A stretch of DNA of 62,986 bases, from NCBI RefSeq assembly GCF_029911635.1, contig NZ_JARYTI010000027.1, positions 1 through 62,986 of the forward strand, given 5' to 3'. Under the pieces are notes generated by a model. It was given only the letters and a program-made list of their open reading frames with translations. It was not told where the DNA came from and ran no database searches. The stretch comes from Sphingomonas sp. AR_OL41. Its GTDB lineage: Bacteria > Pseudomonadota > Alphaproteobacteria > Sphingomonadales > Sphingomonadaceae. Made by a program: the position numbers and the translations under genes. Shown in pieces: positions 60,195 to 62,986 of this stretch; the first letter of the stretch is position 1, and every line of letters starts with the position of its first letter.

Positions 60195-61121
60195 ATGTCA
60201 TCCGACCATGAACCCGAACATCAGGAATCCCAGACCGGCATCGTCCTTCACGAACTCTCACTCTACGCCTACCGGCCCTTTTCCGACGAAGCGGATCCGC
60301 GTCCGCTGCCCGAGGACCGGCTCGCGACCGGCGCCGTCATCGATACGTTCGATGCCTTAGTATCGGCGCTGCAGGACACGCGGATCGAGCCCGATCTCGA
60401 GGACCTGCTATGGGGCATCACCAATGTGTTCCACCGCCTGGTCGAGCGCATCGAGCGCGAGCTCGACGACAATGAAGTCGCGCAGCGCAACAGCCAGCGC
60501 GACCAGGATGGTTCGGAGGTGAAGTCGGTCGAGCTGGAAAGGCTGCTGCGCGAAGGCACGACGATCATCGAGCGCCGCGACACGATGGAGCTTTTTCGCG
60601 ACGTCGCCGTCGCACAATTCAGGCTGCATCTTCGCAAGCCCTGGACCCCGCGCTCCGGCTCGGTCGCCAATCGCAAGGCATTGACGGCGTCGATGATCGA
60701 CAGCCGTGATTTCATCGCCGCGCGCCGCCAGGCCGATCGCGAGGTGCTGGTCCCGGCCGGTCCGAAGATCGCGCTGAGCGCCGGCAGCGATTTCAACGAC
60801 CACAAGCTGATCTGGGAGGTGCTCGACCGGGTGCGTGCCAAATATCCCGACATGGTGTTGCTGCACGGCGGCTCGACCTCGGGCGGCGAGCGCATCGCGG
60901 CTTGCTGGGCCGATGCGCGCAAGGTCACGCAGATCGCCTTCAAGCCCGATTGGGCACGGCACGCGAAGGCGGCCCCGTTCAAGCGCAACGACGCGATGCT
61001 CGCCGTTCTGCCGATTGGTGTCATCATCTTCCCGGGTAGCGGGATCCAGGACAATCTTGCCGACAAGGCGAGGGCGCTCGGCATCCGCCCGATGGACTAT
61101 CGTCGAAAAGGGGGAGGCTGA
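60195..61121 (+). CDS. DUF2493 (YspA-like, SLOG superfamily) protein
   Basis: A 308-residue protein. The N-terminal half is helical (DTFDALVSALQDTRIEPDLEDLLWGITNVFHRLVERIE, ELERLLREGTTIIE). The C-terminal 130 residues are a Rossmann-like DUF2493 domain: AGSDFNDHKLIWEVLDRV, VLLHGGSTSGGERIAACWA, WARHAKAAPFKRNDAML, and IIFPGSGIQDNLADKARALGI. The domain belongs to the SLOG superfamily of nucleotide or nucleotide-derivative sensors, which often occur in mobile elements and defence systems. The ATG at 60195 fits the family start. It ends the plus-strand core and converges on the Fic gene. Confidence 0.9.
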   Translation: MSSDHEPEHQESQTGIVLHELSLYAYRPFSDEADPRPLPEDRLATGAVIDTFDALVSALQDTRIEPDLEDLLWGITNVFHRLVERIERELDDNEVAQRNSQRDQDGSEVKSVELERLLREGTTIIERRDTMELFRDVAVAQFRLHLRKPWTPRSGSVANRKALTASMIDSRDFIAARRQADREVLVPAGPKIALSAGSDFNDHKLIWEVLDRVRAKYPDMVLLHGGSTSGGERIAACWADARKVTQIAFKPDWARHAKAAPFKRNDAMLAVLPIGVIIFPGSGIQDNLADKARALGIRPMDYRRKGGG

Positions 61122-61257
61122 GGCGCGGCGCGCGGGTCGAGGCCGGCCGCTGGACGTGGCACGAACATGGCCGGGCAGCGCATGTGCGGTCACTGGTGCA
61201 ACGCCACCCCCGGAAGCCGGCACGGTTGGCAGATCCGCCTCCCGCCATGTGGCCGCG

Positions 61258-62445
61258 TCAACCGTGCAGAATCGGCTCCGTGCCGAATGGCCGGTTCAGG
61301 ATGGCGAGCACCTCGGTGGCAACGAACACCCGGTTGCGGCTATAGCCGGTGCGCTCCTGCAGGATGCCGGCCGCGATCAGTTGATCGATCGCCGTGAGCG
61401 CAGCCGGGATCGAGACGTCGAGGCGTTGTGCGAGGCGCTTCGCGGTGATGACCGGATAGTTGCGCACAAGGTCCAGCGCACGGAGCGCCGCTGACTTGCC
61501 GCGGAAGCGACGACGCTCGACCCAGCTGCTGGCGAGCGCCAGCAGTGCATCGCGTGTGATCATCAATTCCTCGACCGTCCCGGTGATGGCGTCGGACATG
61601 AAGCCGACCATTTTCGCCCAGTCGAGCTGCTGCTGTGCGCCCTTGAGCGCATCATAATAGGCCTGCCGGTTCACCTCGATATAGGGTGAGAGATAAAGCG
61701 GTACCTGCTTCTCGGCGGCCATGATCAAGGGCAGCATGAGACGGCCGACGCGCCCATTGCCATCGCGATAGGGATGGACGGCTTCGAAATGCGCGTGCGC
61801 GATCGCCATGCGCGCAATGAGGCTCTGGGTAAGGGCCTGCATACCCTCGCAGCGCATATAGGCGGTCGTCTCCGACAGACACGCCTCGATGCGCGCCGGC
61901 GGTGCCGGGTTGAAGGTCGAGTAAGCAATGTCGCGAACGCCGCCGATCCACACCACGCGCGAGCGCAATCTGCCCGGCACGTCGCGGTAGTCCTTGTCGC
62001 TGCGCATTATGTCGCGGTGAAGATCGGCGATCAGGTCAGGGGTGAAGAGCTCGACGCCTCGCGCTCTGGCTTCCACGACCCGCTGGTCGAGGATCATCGC
62101 ATAGTCTTGCACCTGTCGGGCCGCGTCGCGCTGCTCGTCATTGGCCTCCTCTTCGAGCGACAGCAATTCGTCGAGCGTGCTGTTGGTGCCTTCGATCGAC
62201 GAACTGCTTACCGCTTCGCGCCGCGTCAGCAGGCGACTGACGATATAGGGGTCATCGAACTGTTCGGCGAGCACCTGCACCCGCGCCAGCGCGCCGATCG
62301 CGCGCTCGTGATTTGCCCTGTAAGGACCGAGCGGTATCGCATCCTCGGGAGGCGCCGCCGGCACCACGCCATAATGTGCCGCGAACGGCGCGGGCAGCCG
62401 CTCGAGGCGCTGCCGGACGGGATGGCAGAGATCGTCGCGACGCAT
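61258..62445 (-). CDS. Fic family protein with C-terminal winged helix
   Basis: A 395-residue Fic-domain protein. The N-terminal inhibitory helix carries SSSSIEGT, a class II (S/T)xxxE(G/N) motif. The catalytic loop is HPYRDGNGRVGR (residues 224-235), fully matching HPFxxGNGRxxR with Y for F. The C-terminus (VITAKRLAQRLDVSIPAALTAIDQLIAAGILQE) is a winged-helix DNA-binding domain. It would AMPylate target proteins, with auto-inhibition by the N-terminal Glu. The winged helix and an inverted repeat at its start codon suggest autoregulation. ATG 62445 was preferred to GTG 62451 because of AAGG nine bases upstream. It may be a toxin-like module at the right edge of the mobile block. Confidence 0.95.
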   Translation of the reverse strand: MRRDDLCHPVRQRLERLPAPFAAHYGVVPAAPPEDAIPLGPYRANHERAIGALARVQVLAEQFDDPYIVSRLLTRREAVSSSSIEGTNSTLDELLSLEEEANDEQRDAARQVQDYAMILDQRVVEARARGVELFTPDLIADLHRDIMRSDKDYRDVPGRLRSRVVWIGGVRDIAYSTFNPAPPARIEACLSETTAYMRCEGMQALTQSLIARMAIAHAHFEAVHPYRDGNGRVGRLMLPLIMAAEKQVPLYLSPYIEVNRQAYYDALKGAQQQLDWAKMVGFMSDAITGTVEELMITRDALLALASSWVERRRFRGKSAALRALDLVRNYPVITAKRLAQRLDVSIPAALTAIDQLIAAGILQERTGYSRNRVFVATEVLAILNRPFGTEPILHG

Positions 62446-62448
62446 TTT

Positions 62449-62498
62449 CACTAACCTTGAGCAAGTAGGGCTGGCTTAGATTATATTAAAGGTTAGTG
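62449..62498. promoter_or_regulatory. Inverted repeat over the Fic start region
   Basis: Perfect 10-bp arms CACTAACCTT (62449-62458) and AAGGTTAGTG (62489-62498), 30 bp apart, flank an AT-rich segment (TTAGATTATATTAAA) that probably contains the promoter. The left arm covers the Fic Shine-Dalgarno sequence (AAGG) and abuts the start codon, a placement suited to auto-repression by the protein's winged helix. Confidence 0.55.
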
Positions 62499-62986
62499 CA
62501 ACAAGCCTTAATATGCTCGCGTCGCGTTCACCTTGCGCAAGTCTTGATGCCGCTCAATTCCATCGTCGAGAACGACGGGCTTGATCGCTCCCACCCGAAC
62601 CTGCAGCAGTGCGTCAGCTCGGTGCTGCGACGTCGTCTGGTGCAAGAGCGCTGCCCGGGAAACACGCATCATGCCCGTCGACCCTCCCGGCAGTGCCGCG
62701 GCCGTTCCTGCGCATACACCTTTCGGGGCGGCGGAACCCATTCATGAACTGGCCAGGATCGCCTCTGTGGCATGCCGCAGTTGTCCGGAAGCAAGGTCCA
62801 CCCCGCTCTTTGAGGCTGTACCCTTGGTCCAACGCCCGGCCTGACGCCATCAACCCGTAATATGTGGAACGGCCCGCGTAGCAAGAGCTGTCAGCAGTCG
62901 ATTCATCGCCTGGGAACGGTGCGGTCATATGTCCGGCCTATCAGCGCGGCCTATGACCGCTGGCCTCGATGAAGTTCGCGTCGCAA
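62499..62986. other. Right-edge region without a recognised gene
   Basis: About 490 bp. Small frames of 70-105 codons are open on both strands, but none carries a family signature or a good ribosome binding site. It may hold the end of the element or the start of a gene beyond the window. Confidence 0.4.

Noticed and set aside
62508..62741. Possible 77-codon minus-strand gene at the right edge
   Set aside because: Composition is partly protein-like, but there is no ribosome binding site, no family signature, and overlapping frames are equally open.
1..62986. CRISPR arrays, tRNA or rRNA genes
   Set aside because: No regularly spaced direct repeats and no cloverleaf or rRNA-like segments were noticed on either strand; a dedicated tRNA scan was not possible.

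Overview
The window looks like a chromosomal segment from an alphaproteobacterium of the Sphingomonadaceae (Sphingomonas or a close relative). The reasons are high-GC coding sequence, a large TonB-dependent receptor with a sphingomonad-type plug, non-phosphorylative sugar catabolism, a MucR homologue, and a right-hand mobile block whose gene order I associate with sphingomonad plasmids and integrative elements. Names were assigned by reading motifs; no database search was possible.

Left part (about 0.4-17 kb): a membrane-anchored alpha/beta hydrolase gene, then a mostly minus-strand stress or detoxification block. It holds three Old Yellow Enzyme flavin reductases, three NTF2/SnoaL-fold small proteins, two lipase-like hydrolases, an SDR and an MFS exporter. 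A LysR gene sits on the opposite strand. Upstream lies a two-component pair: a periplasmic beta-propeller sensor kinase and a NarL/LuxR-type response regulator. A 20-bp palindrome in the next promoter is a good candidate for its target. A DoxX-like gene and a zinc-ribbon gene follow.

Middle part (about 17.6-43.3 kb): a carbohydrate-utilization region. Two secreted GH16 glycanases would cut a beta-linked glycan, a TonB-dependent receptor would import oligomers, and an ACS-family MFS permease would take up sugars or sugar acids. The minus operon at 19.7-24.7 kb encodes what reads as a complete non-phosphorylative L-fucose route: aldo/keto reductase, lactonase, two-subunit UxaA-type dehydratase, SDR, and diketo-acid hydrolase giving pyruvate plus lactate. 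A RhaM-type mutarotase and an FMN-dependent lactate oxidase nearby fit the two ends of that route. A second set (SMP-30 lactonase, DxH-type enolase-superfamily dehydratase, KDGal kinase, KDPGal aldolase) reads as a D-galactonate (De Ley-Doudoroff) branch. Hydroxypyruvate/glyoxylate reductase plus glycerate kinase form a third small branch. Two IclR regulators and two recurrent operator-like motifs tie the promoters together.

Right part (about 43.3-62.5 kb): a mobile-element block. Decayed AlpA, MucR and TraD-like sequences sit at its left edge. A core row of ArdC-like metallopeptidase, DUF932 protein, ParB-like protein, methylase/strawberry-notch helicase, toprim protein and DUF2493 protein follows, then a Fic gene. 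The DUF932 and ParB genes are each interrupted, exactly at a codon boundary, by a sense-oriented group II intron with an RT/maturase/HNH protein, so both proteins depend on splicing. Three genes of this block share a structured 5' leader (outer stem, GAGAGG hairpin, Shine-Dalgarno just past the stem) that I do not recognise as a described RNA family. It is one of the most interesting signals in the window.
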